A stretch of 64,000 nt of DNA from NCBI GenBank assembly GCA_017445315.1, contig JAFSUI010000013.1:1-64000 (forward strand). Reading direction: 5' to 3'. This DNA is from Bacillota bacterium. GTDB lineage: Bacteria > Bacillota > Clostridia > Peptostreptococcales > Anaerovoracaceae. Below, in pieces: positions 19,177-27,694 of this stretch. The stretch's first letter is position 1. Every line of letters begins with the position of its first letter. The notes below the pieces were generated by a model. That model was not told the origin of the DNA. It worked only from the letters and a program-made list of their open reading frames with translations, and ran no database searches. The position numbers and the translations under genes are program-made.

Positions 19177-19737
19177 ATGAACTTACCTAATAAACTCACA
19201 CTTGGAAGAATCATAGCTGTTCCGTTCTTTATACTTGCGTATATGACGGAACATTTTCTATTGGCGCTTATTATATTTATACTTGCAAGCCTTACAGATA
19301 TGCTGGATGGTCAGATTGCGAGAAAACAGAATCTGATTACTAATTTTGGAAAGATAATGGATCCGCTTGCGGATAAGGTTCTAGTTTATTCTGCATTCTG
19401 TCTGATGGTCGCGGATAAGACTATACCTGCTTGGATGCTTATTGTAATTCTTGCTCGCGAGTTTATAGTCGCCGGGGTTAGGACGGTTGCTGCATCTGAA
19501 GGAATTGTTATCGCGGCGGATATGGCAGGGAAAATTAAGACCGTGCTTCAGATGATAGCAGTACCCATGCTACTTTTATATAGACATACTGATTCTTTAA
19601 ATGGACCCGGCATTATGTATGAATTACCGGGGCTTTTGTGGACGTACGGAAGAATTGTGCTTTGGGCATCTGTTGCAATGACCGTATACTCAGGCGCAAT
19701 GTATATCATTAAGAATAAAGAGGTTTTCAAAGGATAG
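19177..19737 (+). CDS. pgsA: CDP-diacylglycerol--glycerol-3-phosphate 3-phosphatidyltransferase
   Basis: PgsA makes phosphatidylglycerol phosphate at the membrane. The 186-residue protein has the CDP-alcohol phosphotransferase signature DMLDGQIAR followed by G-x3-D-x3-D in FGKIMDPLADKV, and several hydrophobic helices. It begins with the usual MNLPNKLTLGRIIAVPF. It is probably an operon with cinA, which starts eight bases after its stop; pgsA-cinA-recA order is common in Bacillota. Confidence 0.94.
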   Translation: MNLPNKLTLGRIIAVPFFILAYMTEHFLLALIIFILASLTDMLDGQIARKQNLITNFGKIMDPLADKVLVYSAFCLMVADKTIPAWMLIVILAREFIVAGVRTVAASEGIVIAADMAGKIKTVLQMIAVPMLLLYRHTDSLNGPGIMYELPGLLWTYGRIVLWASVAMTVYSGAMYIIKNKEVFKG

Positions 19738-19745
19738 AGGTTTAT

Positions 19746-20996
19746 ATGAGAGCCACAATTCTAACAGTTGGAACAGAAATTCTTTTTGGACAAATTGTAA
19801 ATACAAATACCGTATTCTTATCCCGTGAGCTTAATGCCATGGGATTTGATGTTATGTACCATCATACGGTGGGCGATAATGCCGGACGTCTTGAAGAAAT
19901 CATTAATAAGAGTTTTGATGAATGCGATCTTATTGTTACAACAGGAGGTCTCGGACCTACAGAGGATGATTTAACAAAGGAAACAATCGCTATTGCGATG
20001 CACGATGAGCTTGAGAGACATGAGGAAAGTCTTAAGGCGCTTTTGGCTTACGCCGAGAGACGTAATTGGAAGATGACCGAAAATAATTATAAGCAGGTCA
20101 TGATGCCGACTCGCGCAACCGTTTTTTCAAATCCCGAGGGAACTGCTCCGGGCTTTGCTCTAACCGAGGAGCGAGATGGGGTAACAAAAATTATTATTTC
20201 CATGCCCGGGCCTCCTCGCGAGATGAAGCCTATGTGGGAGAATCATGCGGTTCCATATCTTCTTAAATTGCAGGACAGCGTCATAAGCTATAAGATTATC
20301 AGAACCTTCGGACTCGGTGAATCAGCCATGGAGACAGTGCTGCTTCCGCTAATTGATGCACAGACTGATCCCACTATTGCAACATATGCAAAAGAAGGGG
20401 AATGCAGCCTGAGGATTGCGTCAAAGCGTAAAACCAAGGAAGAAGCGGATGCTGCCATAACTGAAATGCTTGAGAAAATCAAATCCTATATAGGAGATTA
20501 TATTTATAGCGAAGACAACTTTGATATGAACGAAGTAGTAGGAAGACTATTACTTGAAAAGAATCTCAGCATATCCGCATGTGAATCTTGTACAGGAGGA
20601 CTCTTCTCAGAAATGCTCATCAAGGTATCCGGAATATCTCAGGTATTCGATAGAGGACTTGTTACATATTCAAACAAAGCCAAGATGGAAGAACTCGGGG
20701 TAAAAGAGGAAACTCTTAAAACCTATTCCGCAGAAAGCAAAGAAGTCGCATTGGAAATGGTAAAAGGTCTATATGAAAAGACCGGAAGCAATATTTGCGT
20801 ATCTTCAACAGGTGTTGCAGGACCGGGTGAGTTTAATGGTATCCCTGCAGGAGATATGTGGATAGGCATTTCCGTAAATGGAGACGCAAGAGTTATTAGT
20901 ATCAGCACCGGAAGAGATATGAGGGAATGGAATAGGCTCTACTGCGCGCTAAATATGTTTAATGAAATCCGAAAGATTTGCTTGGATTTAGATTGA
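19746..20996 (+). CDS. cinA: CinA family competence/damage-inducible protein
   Basis: A 416-residue protein with the two CinA domains: an N-terminal molybdopterin-binding-like domain (ILTVGTEILFGQIVNTN, TTGGLGPTEDD) and a C-terminal nicotinamide-nucleotide amidohydrolase-type domain (SACESCTGGLFSEML, GVAGPGEFNGIPAG). Members act on NMN or ADP-ribose. The usual PGG triad in the C-domain reads PGEFNG. AGAGG lies before the ATG. A sigma-A promoter for recA begins at its stop codon. Confidence 0.92.
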   Translation: MRATILTVGTEILFGQIVNTNTVFLSRELNAMGFDVMYHHTVGDNAGRLEEIINKSFDECDLIVTTGGLGPTEDDLTKETIAIAMHDELERHEESLKALLAYAERRNWKMTENNYKQVMMPTRATVFSNPEGTAPGFALTEERDGVTKIIISMPGPPREMKPMWENHAVPYLLKLQDSVISYKIIRTFGLGESAMETVLLPLIDAQTDPTIATYAKEGECSLRIASKRKTKEEADAAITEMLEKIKSYIGDYIYSEDNFDMNEVVGRLLLEKNLSISACESCTGGLFSEMLIKVSGISQVFDRGLVTYSNKAKMEELGVKEETLKTYSAESKEVALEMVKGLYEKTGSNICVSSTGVAGPGEFNGIPAGDMWIGISVNGDARVISISTGRDMREWNRLYCALNMFNEIRKICLDLD

Positions 20997-21021
20997 CAAA
21001 ACTTACCAATTGCTTTAGTAT
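20993..21021 (+). promoter_or_regulatory. Upstream recA promoter (P1)
   Basis: A perfect TTGACA (20993-20998), a 17-base spacer and TAGTAT (21016-21021). The -35 box overlaps the cinA stop codon. Confidence 0.7.
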
Positions 21022-21052
21022 TTAAATACCATATATTTCCACAAAATAATGC

Positions 21053-21081
21053 TTGCATTTGTATGCATAATGGGGTATTCT
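21053..21081 (+). promoter_or_regulatory. Downstream recA promoter (P2)
   Basis: TTGCAT (21053-21058), a 17-base spacer and TATTCT (21076-21081). The predicted start is near 21088, just before the LexA box. Confidence 0.7.
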
Positions 21082-21088
21082 ATTTTTA

Positions 21089-21100
21089 GAACAGATGTTC
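21089..21100 (+). promoter_or_regulatory. LexA (SOS) box of recA
   Basis: GAACAGATGTTC matches the Bacillota LexA/DinR consensus GAAC-N4-GTTC. It sits at the predicted start of promoter P2, where a bound repressor would block transcription from both promoters. Confidence 0.88.
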
Positions 21101-21116
21101 ATAAATGGAGGTAAAC

Positions 21117-22244
21117 ATGGCAACCAAGAAAGAAATCAAGCCGATTCCAACAGATAATGCCGCTCGTGAAAAAGCACTGGAAACGGCACTAAACGACATT
21201 CAGAAGGCCTTTGGCCAAGGTTCCATAATGATTATGGGAGAGGGAGCTGAGATTCAGGACCTAGACGTTATTTCAACAGGATCTATAAGCCTAGATATGG
21301 CAACAGGAGTAGGTGGAGTTCCAAAGGGAAGAATCATAGAAATCTTTGGACCGGAATCATCCGGAAAGACCACGCTGACTCTTCATATAGTTGCGGAAGC
21401 ACAGAAAAAAGGCGGAAAAGCTGCATTTATAGATGCCGAGCATGCGCTTGACCCTGTATATGCCAGAAATCTCGGAGTAAAGGTTGACGAGCTACTTGTG
21501 TCTCAGCCTGATAACGGGGAGCAGGCACTTGAAATCTGCGATATGCTCGCAAGGAGCGGAGCGCTTGATGTTATTGTAATTGACTCGGTAGCAGCGCTTG
21601 TTCCAAAGGCAGAAATACAGGGTGAAATGGGCGATTCCCACGTAGGTCTTCAGGCAAGACTTATGTCCAGCGCATTGAGAAAGCTTACAGGAGCAGTTAA
21701 CAAGTCCGGAACCTGCATTATTTTCATCAATCAGCTCAGAGAGAAGATTGGCGTAATGTTTGGAAATCCTGAGACAACAACAGGTGGACGTGCTCTTAAG
21801 TTCTATTCCACTATGAGATTTGACGTAAGAAGAGTAGAGACAATCAAGAAGGGCGAAAACGTTCTCGGTAACAGGACCAGAGTAAAGGTCGTAAAGAATA
21901 AGGTTGCACCTCCGTTCAAGAAGGCTGAGTTTGATATCATGTACGGTACCGGAATCTCAAGATCCGGCGATATCGTGGATTGCGCAACGGAATTTGACAT
22001 TATGGATAAATCCGGCTCCTGGTATAGCTATATGGGAGAAAGAATCGGTCAAGGTCGCGATAATGTGAAGCAGTATCTTGAGGACCATCCGGATCTCATG
22101 GAAGAAATCTACGCAAAACTCCTGGAAGAGCTTAAAGAACAGAAGAATTTCTCCGATAAGGCATTTGGTGCGGGAGAAGCCGGAGACCTTCCTGAAGGAG
22201 ATGGAGCCTTTGTAGATGAGGATGGCGTAATCATAGACGACTAA
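21117..22244 (+). CDS. recA: Recombinase RecA
   Basis: RecA catalyses strand exchange and activates LexA self-cleavage. The 375-residue protein has the Walker A motif [19 protein letters not shown] (Walker B), the [13 protein letters not shown] and [18 protein letters not shown] loops, and an acidic C-terminal tail ([16 protein letters not shown]). The start is the ATG at 21117 with GGAGG six bases upstream; an ATG at 21105 overlaps that ribosome site. SOS control is predicted from the LexA box and tandem promoters. Confidence 0.97.
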   Translation: MATKKEIKPIPTDNAAREKALETALNDIQKAFGQGSIMIMGEGAEIQDLDVISTGSISLDMATGVGGVPKGRIIEIFGPESSGKTTLTLHIVAEAQKKGGKAAFIDAEHALDPVYARNLGVKVDELLVSQPDNGEQALEICDMLARSGALDVIVIDSVAALVPKAEIQGEMGDSHVGLQARLMSSALRKLTGAVNKSGTCIIFINQLREKIGVMFGNPETTTGGRALKFYSTMRFDVRRVETIKKGENVLGNRTRVKVVKNKVAPPFKKAEFDIMYGTGISRSGDIVDCATEFDIMDKSGSWYSYMGERIGQGRDNVKQYLEDHPDLMEEIYAKLLEELKEQKNFSDKAFGAGEAGDLPEGDGAFVDEDGVIIDD

Positions 22245-22278
22245 TAGGCTTTTAACGGATAATAATTATACTTTTTCG

Positions 22279-22304
22279 AGGCCGGATTACCGGCCTTGTT
22301 TTAT
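22279..22304 (+). terminator. Terminator of recA
   Basis: AGGCCGG and CCGGCCT pair around an ATTA loop (22279-22296), followed by TGTTTTATT. Confidence 0.88.
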
Positions 22305-22326
22305 TGAAAAATAGCGATTTTTTCGC

Positions 22327-22355
22327 TTGACTTTATTATTTTGTCATGATAACAT
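22327..22355 (+). promoter_or_regulatory. Promoter of the rplU operon
   Basis: TTGACT (22327-22332), a 17-base spacer and TAACAT (22350-22355). The predicted start is near 22362. Confidence 0.78.
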
Positions 22356-22364
22356 ATCTAAGTT

Positions 22365-22430
22365 AGACCGCTCGGGAAGGGTACCAAAGATTCATTAAAT
22401 TGAACACCCCAAAAGGCGAGACTGGTTAGA
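22365..22430 (+). promoter_or_regulatory. L21 leader RNA (autoregulatory ribosomal protein leader)
   Basis: The leader contains CCGCTCGGGAAGGGT, a loop, AACACCCC and AGGCGAGACTGG, which matches my memory of the Bacillota L21 leader motif. The left CGCTCG can pair with GGCGAG near the 3' end, and GGGT with ACCC. Such leaders bind ribosomal protein and reduce expression when it is in excess. The rplU ribosome site GGAGG follows directly. Confidence 0.6.
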
Positions 22431-22444
22431 GGAGGTAATTTATC

Positions 22445-22945
22445 ATGTATGCAGTAATTGAAACCGGTGGAAAGCAGTACAGAGTTTCCGAAGGTGATGT
22501 CATCACAGTTGAAAAGCTCAACGTAGAAGATGGCGCAAACGTAGAACTTGATAAGGTGCTCATTCTTGGCGAAGGAAGCGATATCCAGGTTGGATCCCCA
22601 TATATCCAGGGAGCCAAAATTATGGGTCGCGTTGTAGAAAACGGAAAAGCTAAGAAGGTTGTCATCTTCAAGTACAAATCCAAGAAGGATTACAGAAAGA
22701 AACAGGGCCACAGACAGCCATATACAATGATTGAGATTCTCTCATTGGATGGAAAGGCTCCAAAGAAATCAGCACCTAAGGCTGAGGAAAAGGCTGAAGA
22801 AGCTGTTTCTAACGAAGAAGTTATAGCTAATGCTTCCATGAAGAAGGAAGAGCTCCTTGCTATCGCGGAAGCAAAAGGAATAGAGATTGATTCCAAGGCC
22901 ACCAAGGCAGAAATCCTTGAGGCCATTGAATCCGCTTCTAAATAA
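22445..22945 (+). CDS. rplU: 50S ribosomal protein L21 with C-terminal HeH/SAP-like extension
   Basis: Residues 1-103 are a normal L21 (MYAVIETGGKQYRV to RQPYTMIEI). L21 is usually about 103 residues, but this protein has 166. The extra part is a Lys/Glu/Ala-rich linker (about 105-135) and a helical module ending MKKEELLAIAEAKGIEIDSK..TKAEILEAI, which looks like the HeH/SAP/Rho-N type of small nucleic-acid-binding fold. There is no stop or ribosome site between the two parts. rpmA follows 12 bases after the stop, without the prp (ysxB) gene that usually separates them in Bacillota. Confidence 0.93.
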   Translation: MYAVIETGGKQYRVSEGDVITVEKLNVEDGANVELDKVLILGEGSDIQVGSPYIQGAKIMGRVVENGKAKKVVIFKYKSKKDYRKKQGHRQPYTMIEILSLDGKAPKKSAPKAEEKAEEAVSNEEVIANASMKKEELLAIAEAKGIEIDSKATKAEILEAIESASK

Positions 22946-22957
22946 GGAGGTAAGTTC

Positions 22958-23218
22958 ATGGCAAGTAAAAAAGGTGTAGGTAGTTCCAAGAACGGCCGCG
23001 ATTCCGAGTCTAAACGCCTTGGAGTCAAGACCGGTGACGGTCAGTTTGTAAGCGCAGGCAGCATTTTGGTAAGACAGAGAGGAACAAAATTCCACCCGGG
23101 CAACAATGTTGGAAAGGGCGGAGATGATACTCTATTTGCCAAGGTTGATGGTAATGTAAAATTCGAAAGAAAAGACAAGACCAGAAAACAGGTTAGCGTT
23201 TATCCAAAGGAAGCTTAA
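22958..23218 (+). CDS. rpmA: 50S ribosomal protein L27 without cleavable N-terminal extension
   Basis: An 86-residue L27 beginning [20 protein letters not shown]. In most Bacillota L27 carries a 9-12 residue leader ending LQFFA that is removed by the protease Prp; this one starts directly at the mature form. AGGAGG precedes the ATG. The absence of prp next to it agrees with this. Confidence 0.95.
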   Translation: MASKKGVGSSKNGRDSESKRLGVKTGDGQFVSAGSILVRQRGTKFHPGNNVGKGGDDTLFAKVDGNVKFERKDKTRKQVSVYPKEA

Positions 23219-23220
23219 CA

Positions 23221-23252
23221 AAAAGGCCTCAAGGTGAGGCCTTTTGTTTTTC
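23221..23252 (+). terminator. Terminator after rpmA
   Basis: AAAAGGCCTCA (23221-23231) pairs with TGAGGCCTTTT (23235-23245) around a three-base loop, followed by GTTTTTCTTT. It lies 35 bases before obgE, so obgE depends on read-through or another promoter. Confidence 0.9.
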
Positions 23253-23286
23253 TTTATGCAAATAGAAAGTTACAAAAAGAATTACA

Positions 23287-24576
23287 ATGTTAGTCGATAA
23301 AGCAAAGATAACAATTATATCCGGAAAAGGAGGAAATGGCTCTGTAAGTTTTAGACGTGAGCCCTTTGTTCCAGAAGGTGGTCCGGATGGAGGCGACGGC
23401 GGTAATGGCGGAAATGTTATTTTCAAGGCCGACCGAGATTTGCGTACCCTGATGGACTTTAGATATAAGAGAAAGTATCAGGCTGAAAACGGACAAAACG
23501 GCATGAAAAAGAAATGCTATGGTAAGAGGGGCGAAGACCTTATCATCAAGGTTCCTGTTGGAACCATGGTATTTGATGCCGAAACAGGACATCTCATGCA
23601 CGATTTAAGAGAAGCCGGCGACAGTTTTATCGCGGCAAAAGGTGGACGTGGCGGAAAAGGAAACGTTCATTTTAAAAACTCTGTGAGACAGGCCCCAAAT
23701 TTTGCGGAGGCAGGAACTCCGGGAAAAGAAAGAGAAGTAATTCTTGAACTCAAAATGATAGCGGATGTGGGTCTTGTTGGATTTCCGAACGTTGGAAAAT
23801 CAAGCCTTCTTGCAGTTTCAACAAATGCCAAGCCCAAAATTGAAAACTATCATTTTACAACCATAGATCCAAACCTGGGCGTTGTACAATTTGATGATTC
23901 CGAATTTATAATGGCGGATATCGCAGGAATCATTGAGGGTGCGCATCAAGGCGCCGGACTCGGACTCAGATTCCTTAAGCATATTGAAAGAACAAGAGTC
24001 TTGATTCATGTTGTTGATGTTTCCGGAAGCGAAGGAAGAGTTCCAATAAATGATTTTGATAAGATCATGACCGAGCTTTCTTCTTATAGCGAAAAGCTCG
24101 CCAATAAACCGATGCTTGTTGCCGCAAACAAGATTGATTTAATAGACGAGGACGATCCAAAATATCTTGAGTTTATTGACTATATAAAATCAAAAGGTCT
24201 TTCGGTATATCCAATCTGTGCACCGATTAACCACGGTGTAAAAGAACTTCTTTATGCAGCCAAGCATGCTCTTGAGATTGCACCTGAAGATGTTCTTGAT
24301 GATTATGAAATGTTTGACTTTGAAGCGGAAGAAGTTAAGGGCGAAGATTATAGACGAGTTACAGTCAGAAAAGAAGGCGATATCTTTGTTCTTGAAGGCG
24401 AACAGCTTCAGAAGATATTTGACTCAACCAATTTTAACGATACGGGATCTCTCAGATATTTATTTAAATATATTGAGGATAGTGGTGCGGTAAAAGAGAT
24501 GCAAAGACTCGGCCTAGAGGAAGGCGATACCGTTAAAATTGACGATTTTGAATTTGAATACTTTGATGAGTATTAA
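23287..24576 (+). CDS. obgE: GTPase Obg
   Basis: Obg is an essential ribosome-assembly and stress GTPase. The 429-residue protein has the glycine-rich Obg fold (SGKGGNGSVSFRREPFVP, GGRGGKGN), the GTPase motifs GFPNVGKSSLL (G1), DIAGIIEGAHQGAG (G3, where DIPGLIEGA is commoner) and NKIDLID (G4), and a C-terminal OCT domain of about 70 residues. No good ribosome site precedes the ATG at 23287, which lies only 35 bases after a strong terminator. The rplU-rpmA-obgE order is conserved widely. Confidence 0.94.
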   Translation: MLVDKAKITIISGKGGNGSVSFRREPFVPEGGPDGGDGGNGGNVIFKADRDLRTLMDFRYKRKYQAENGQNGMKKKCYGKRGEDLIIKVPVGTMVFDAETGHLMHDLREAGDSFIAAKGGRGGKGNVHFKNSVRQAPNFAEAGTPGKEREVILELKMIADVGLVGFPNVGKSSLLAVSTNAKPKIENYHFTTIDPNLGVVQFDDSEFIMADIAGIIEGAHQGAGLGLRFLKHIERTRVLIHVVDVSGSEGRVPINDFDKIMTELSSYSEKLANKPMLVAANKIDLIDEDDPKYLEFIDYIKSKGLSVYPICAPINHGVKELLYAAKHALEIAPEDVLDDYEMFDFEAEEVKGEDYRRVTVRKEGDIFVLEGEQLQKIFDSTNFNDTGSLRYLFKYIEDSGAVKEMQRLGLEEGDTVKIDDFEFEYFDEY

Positions 24577-24585
24577 TTGATATTT

Positions 24586-26946
24586 ATGAGACTTGACGAT
24601 TCCAAAATCGAGGACTTCTATAAGAAGTGTAATACCCCGGCTCATGTCGTGCGCCACTGCAAGGGCGTATCTGATGCCGGCGTAAAAATAGCCTCTGCAT
24701 TAAATGATGCGGGGTTTTCTCTTGATGTGGAATTGATAAGAACTGCCGGGCTCCTTCATGATATGTGTAGAGTCAAAGACAATCACGGAGAAGTTGCCGC
24801 AAAGATTCTCCGAGAAGAAGGATATCCCGAGGTTGCAGCGCTTATAGAGCACCATATGCATTATTCCTTTGGCGATCCTAAAAAGGCCACAGAAACTGAT
24901 ATTCTCTGCCTTTCCGATAGACTTGTTCTTGAGGATAAATACGTTGGAATTGATAGGAGAATCGATTATCTAATCCATAAAAAGGGCGAGAACCCTGATA
25001 GAACAGCAAGGCTTCTTAAATCAAAGGAATTAACAAAGACGTATATTCATTCTTTGGAAGCTATCATCGGTAAATCCATTGACAGTCTTTTTATAGATCC
25101 AAGGACTCTTCTTTTACAAAAACTAGATAGCGCGCTTAGTCGCGTAGAAAAACCCGCAAGATATATCGGAAACGAAAAGGGCACATGTCTCAATAAAAAA
25201 GACGATGCGCTTAGATTTTGTTTTGCATTTCCCGATGTATATGAAATAGGAATGTCGTATCTCGGCTTGCAGATTCTTTATTCAACTATAAACAAAAAAG
25301 ACAATCTATACTGCGAAAGAGTTTTTGAGCCAGGAGCCGATATGGCGGAAATCATGAAGAATGAAGATATCCCGCTATTCACGTTGGAAACAAAGACTCC
25401 GCTATCTACAATTGATGTTCTTGGATTTACTCTCCAATACGAAATGTCATTTACCAATATTCTGGATATGCTTTCGCTCTCAAAGATTACGCTTAAATCT
25501 TCCGAAAGAAAAGAGAGCGAGCCTCTCATCATCGCTGGAGGACCTTGTGCCTACAATCCTGAGCCTCTTGCGGATTTTATTGACGTATTCTTAATTGGAG
25601 ATGGAGAGGAGCTTCTTCCCGCATTTCTATCTGCATATAAGGAGTCCAAGGATAAAGGTCAATCCAAACTAGACTTCTATAGAGAAGTATCGAGTATGGA
25701 AGGTGTTTATATACCTTCTCTTTATGATGTTATTTATGACGAAAATGACCTTATTTCAGAATATAAGCCGATCTATGATTTTGCTCCAAAGCGCGTAAAA
25801 CGAAGCATACTTCCTTCAATTGAAGAGATATATTTCCCGACAGAAATGATGGTTCCATTTATTGAAACCGTGCATGATAGAGCAGTAGTTGAAACTTTTA
25901 GGGGCTGCACTCGCGGATGCAGATTCTGTCAAGCCGGCATGATTTATCGCCCGGTAAGAGAACGAAAGAAAGAAACCGTAAAAAAGATTGCCGAAAAGCA
26001 GCTTTCCTCAACGGGACATGAAGAACTATCTCTTCTATCTCTTTCAACGAGCGATCATTCCGAATTTGAAGAGATGGCCGTAGATTTAATGGATATGTGC
26101 AAGGATAGAAATGTTTCACTTTCTCTTCCTTCGCTTAGACTCGACTCTTTTTCCTTTAAGGTTCTGGACGAGATTCAAAAATACAGAAAGTCCGGTCTTA
26201 CCTTTGCTCCGGAAGCAGGAACACAAAGATTAAGGGATGTAATTAACAAAGGCATAACAGAGGAAGATATCTATAGTTCGTGCAGACAAGCTCTTGAACT
26301 CGGATGGACGCATATAAAACTATATTTTATGATCGGTCTTCCAACCGAGACGTTTGAGGACCTTGACGGAATAGCGAATATAGCTAGAAATATCGTAAAT
26401 ATCAGCAGGGAAAGCCAAAGCGGAAGGCGTTTTTCGGTTACGGTAAGCGTAAGCAATTTTGTTCCAAAGGCTCATACTCCATTCCAGTGGATGGCTCAGA
26501 ATACTGCCGCTGAGTTTAGAGAAAAGCATAATTATTTGAGAGAAAAGCTCAAGATAAAGGGGGTTACCTTCCATTATCATGATGATGACACGAGTGTCCT
26601 TGAGGGAATCCTCGCAAGAGGAGATAGGCGCACAGGAAGGCTTATCCAGCGTGCCCACGAACTTGGATGCAAATTGGATAGCTGGTCCGAGCATTTTAAT
26701 AGAGAAAATTGGGATAGGGCAATAACTGAATCCGGAATTACGCCGGAGTTTTATGCTCAGCGCGTAAGAGAAATGGATGAGGTTCTGCCTTGGGATATTA
26801 TAGACAGCGCTATTGAAAAAGATTTTCTCAATTCCGAATACGAAAAGGCAATAAACGAAATCACAACAAGAGACTGCAGAAAGGGCTGCGTCAATTGCGG
26901 AATTAACAAACGTGTAAAATGTCCGCTTGGAGGTGTGTATGCCTAA
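24586..26946 (+). CDS. HD-domain / TIGR03960-type radical SAM fusion protein
   Basis: A protein of about 786 residues in two parts. Residues ~1-165 form an HD hydrolase-like domain with HVVRHCKGVSDAGVKIA, LLHDMCRVKDNHGE, IEHHMHYS and CLSDRLVLED, so the metal residues H, HD, H, H and D are all present. From ~185 (VEKPARYIGNEKG) it is a normal TIGR03960 protein: a B12-binding-like region, the 4Fe-4S motif FRGCTRGCRFCQAG (~440), FAPEAGTQRLRD and a C-terminal cysteine cluster. TIGR03960 proteins are usually near 600 residues and lack the HD part. The start is uncertain between ATG 24586 and TTG 24577. It overlaps its DUF2344 partner by eight bases. Substrate unknown. Confidence 0.87.
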   Translation: MRLDDSKIEDFYKKCNTPAHVVRHCKGVSDAGVKIASALNDAGFSLDVELIRTAGLLHDMCRVKDNHGEVAAKILREEGYPEVAALIEHHMHYSFGDPKKATETDILCLSDRLVLEDKYVGIDRRIDYLIHKKGENPDRTARLLKSKELTKTYIHSLEAIIGKSIDSLFIDPRTLLLQKLDSALSRVEKPARYIGNEKGTCLNKKDDALRFCFAFPDVYEIGMSYLGLQILYSTINKKDNLYCERVFEPGADMAEIMKNEDIPLFTLETKTPLSTIDVLGFTLQYEMSFTNILDMLSLSKITLKSSERKESEPLIIAGGPCAYNPEPLADFIDVFLIGDGEELLPAFLSAYKESKDKGQSKLDFYREVSSMEGVYIPSLYDVIYDENDLISEYKPIYDFAPKRVKRSILPSIEEIYFPTEMMVPFIETVHDRAVVETFRGCTRGCRFCQAGMIYRPVRERKKETVKKIAEKQLSSTGHEELSLLSLSTSDHSEFEEMAVDLMDMCKDRNVSLSLPSLRLDSFSFKVLDEIQKYRKSGLTFAPEAGTQRLRDVINKGITEEDIYSSCRQALELGWTHIKLYFMIGLPTETFEDLDGIANIARNIVNISRESQSGRRFSVTVSVSNFVPKAHTPFQWMAQNTAAEFREKHNYLREKLKIKGVTFHYHDDDTSVLEGILARGDRRTGRLIQRAHELGCKLDSWSEHFNRENWDRAITESGITPEFYAQRVREMDEVLPWDIIDSAIEKDFLNSEYEKAINEITTRDCRKGCVNCGINKRVKCPLGGVYA

Positions 26947-27607
26947 GTATGTTCTAGAATTTCAAAAGAAGGGTCTTGTAAAATACACTTCGCATTTGGA
27001 TATGCTGAGGCTTTTTAAGCGTGCATTTAAAATCACGGGTATTCCACTAGAATACTCCAAAGGATATAATCCACATCCCAAGATGGGCTTTGCTCAGCCG
27101 CTTTCTTTAGGATTCACTTCTGAGGCGGAGTATCTTGAGTTCAGTACATATGAGAATCTTAGAAAGGATTTTATTCTTGAGAGATTAAAGGATGAAATGC
27201 CTGAAGGAATCATTTTAAAATCGCTTGAATCTGCCACAACCGATAAAACTCTTGCATCACTTGTGGTTTCTGCAACTTATAGGGCGGTTCTTCCGTTATC
27301 TTATCGCTCTAGAATAGATGATATTACTACATCCATCAAAGATTATCTAAATCAAGAAGAGATAATCGCACAAAAACGCGAAAAGAAAACAAAGAAATAC
27401 GTAGATAAAGATATAAAGCCGCAGATAATTTCTATTGAAATAGAAAACTATCAAGAAAGAATTGCACTATTAATGCTTCTTGACGCAGGATCCTCCTCAA
27501 ACCTAAATCCGGAACTTGTAATTCAATCTTTCTCTAAGTTTTCCGGAATCACATTGGAAAAAGGAGATGTAGAAATAGAGAGACTCTCTATGAAATTAGC
27601 AGAATAA
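26939..27607 (+). CDS. TIGR03936/DUF2344 family protein
   Basis: A 222-residue protein of the DUF2344 family, recognised by VKYTSHLDMLRLFKRAFK, IPLEYSKGYNPHPKMGFAQPLSLGF and the spacing to the radical SAM gene. The pair TIGR03960-TIGR03936 is conserved next to rplU, rpmA and RNase G in many Clostridia, and the family acts by inference with the radical SAM protein in RNA or tRNA-related chemistry, which has not been shown. The ATG at 26939 has GGAGG five bases upstream. RNase G (rng), the usual neighbour, is missing here. Confidence 0.88.
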   Translation: MPKYVLEFQKKGLVKYTSHLDMLRLFKRAFKITGIPLEYSKGYNPHPKMGFAQPLSLGFTSEAEYLEFSTYENLRKDFILERLKDEMPEGIILKSLESATTDKTLASLVVSATYRAVLPLSYRSRIDDITTSIKDYLNQEEIIAQKREKKTKKYVDKDIKPQIISIEIENYQERIALLMLLDAGSSSNLNPELVIQSFSKFSGITLEKGDVEIERLSMKLAE

Positions 27608-27694
27608 TTGTATAGAATTTACCCTGATTTTAATACTTGTTTTTCCCATACTCATACTTTATCATTCAAAAAATGCCTAGAAAGGAGTATGGAA

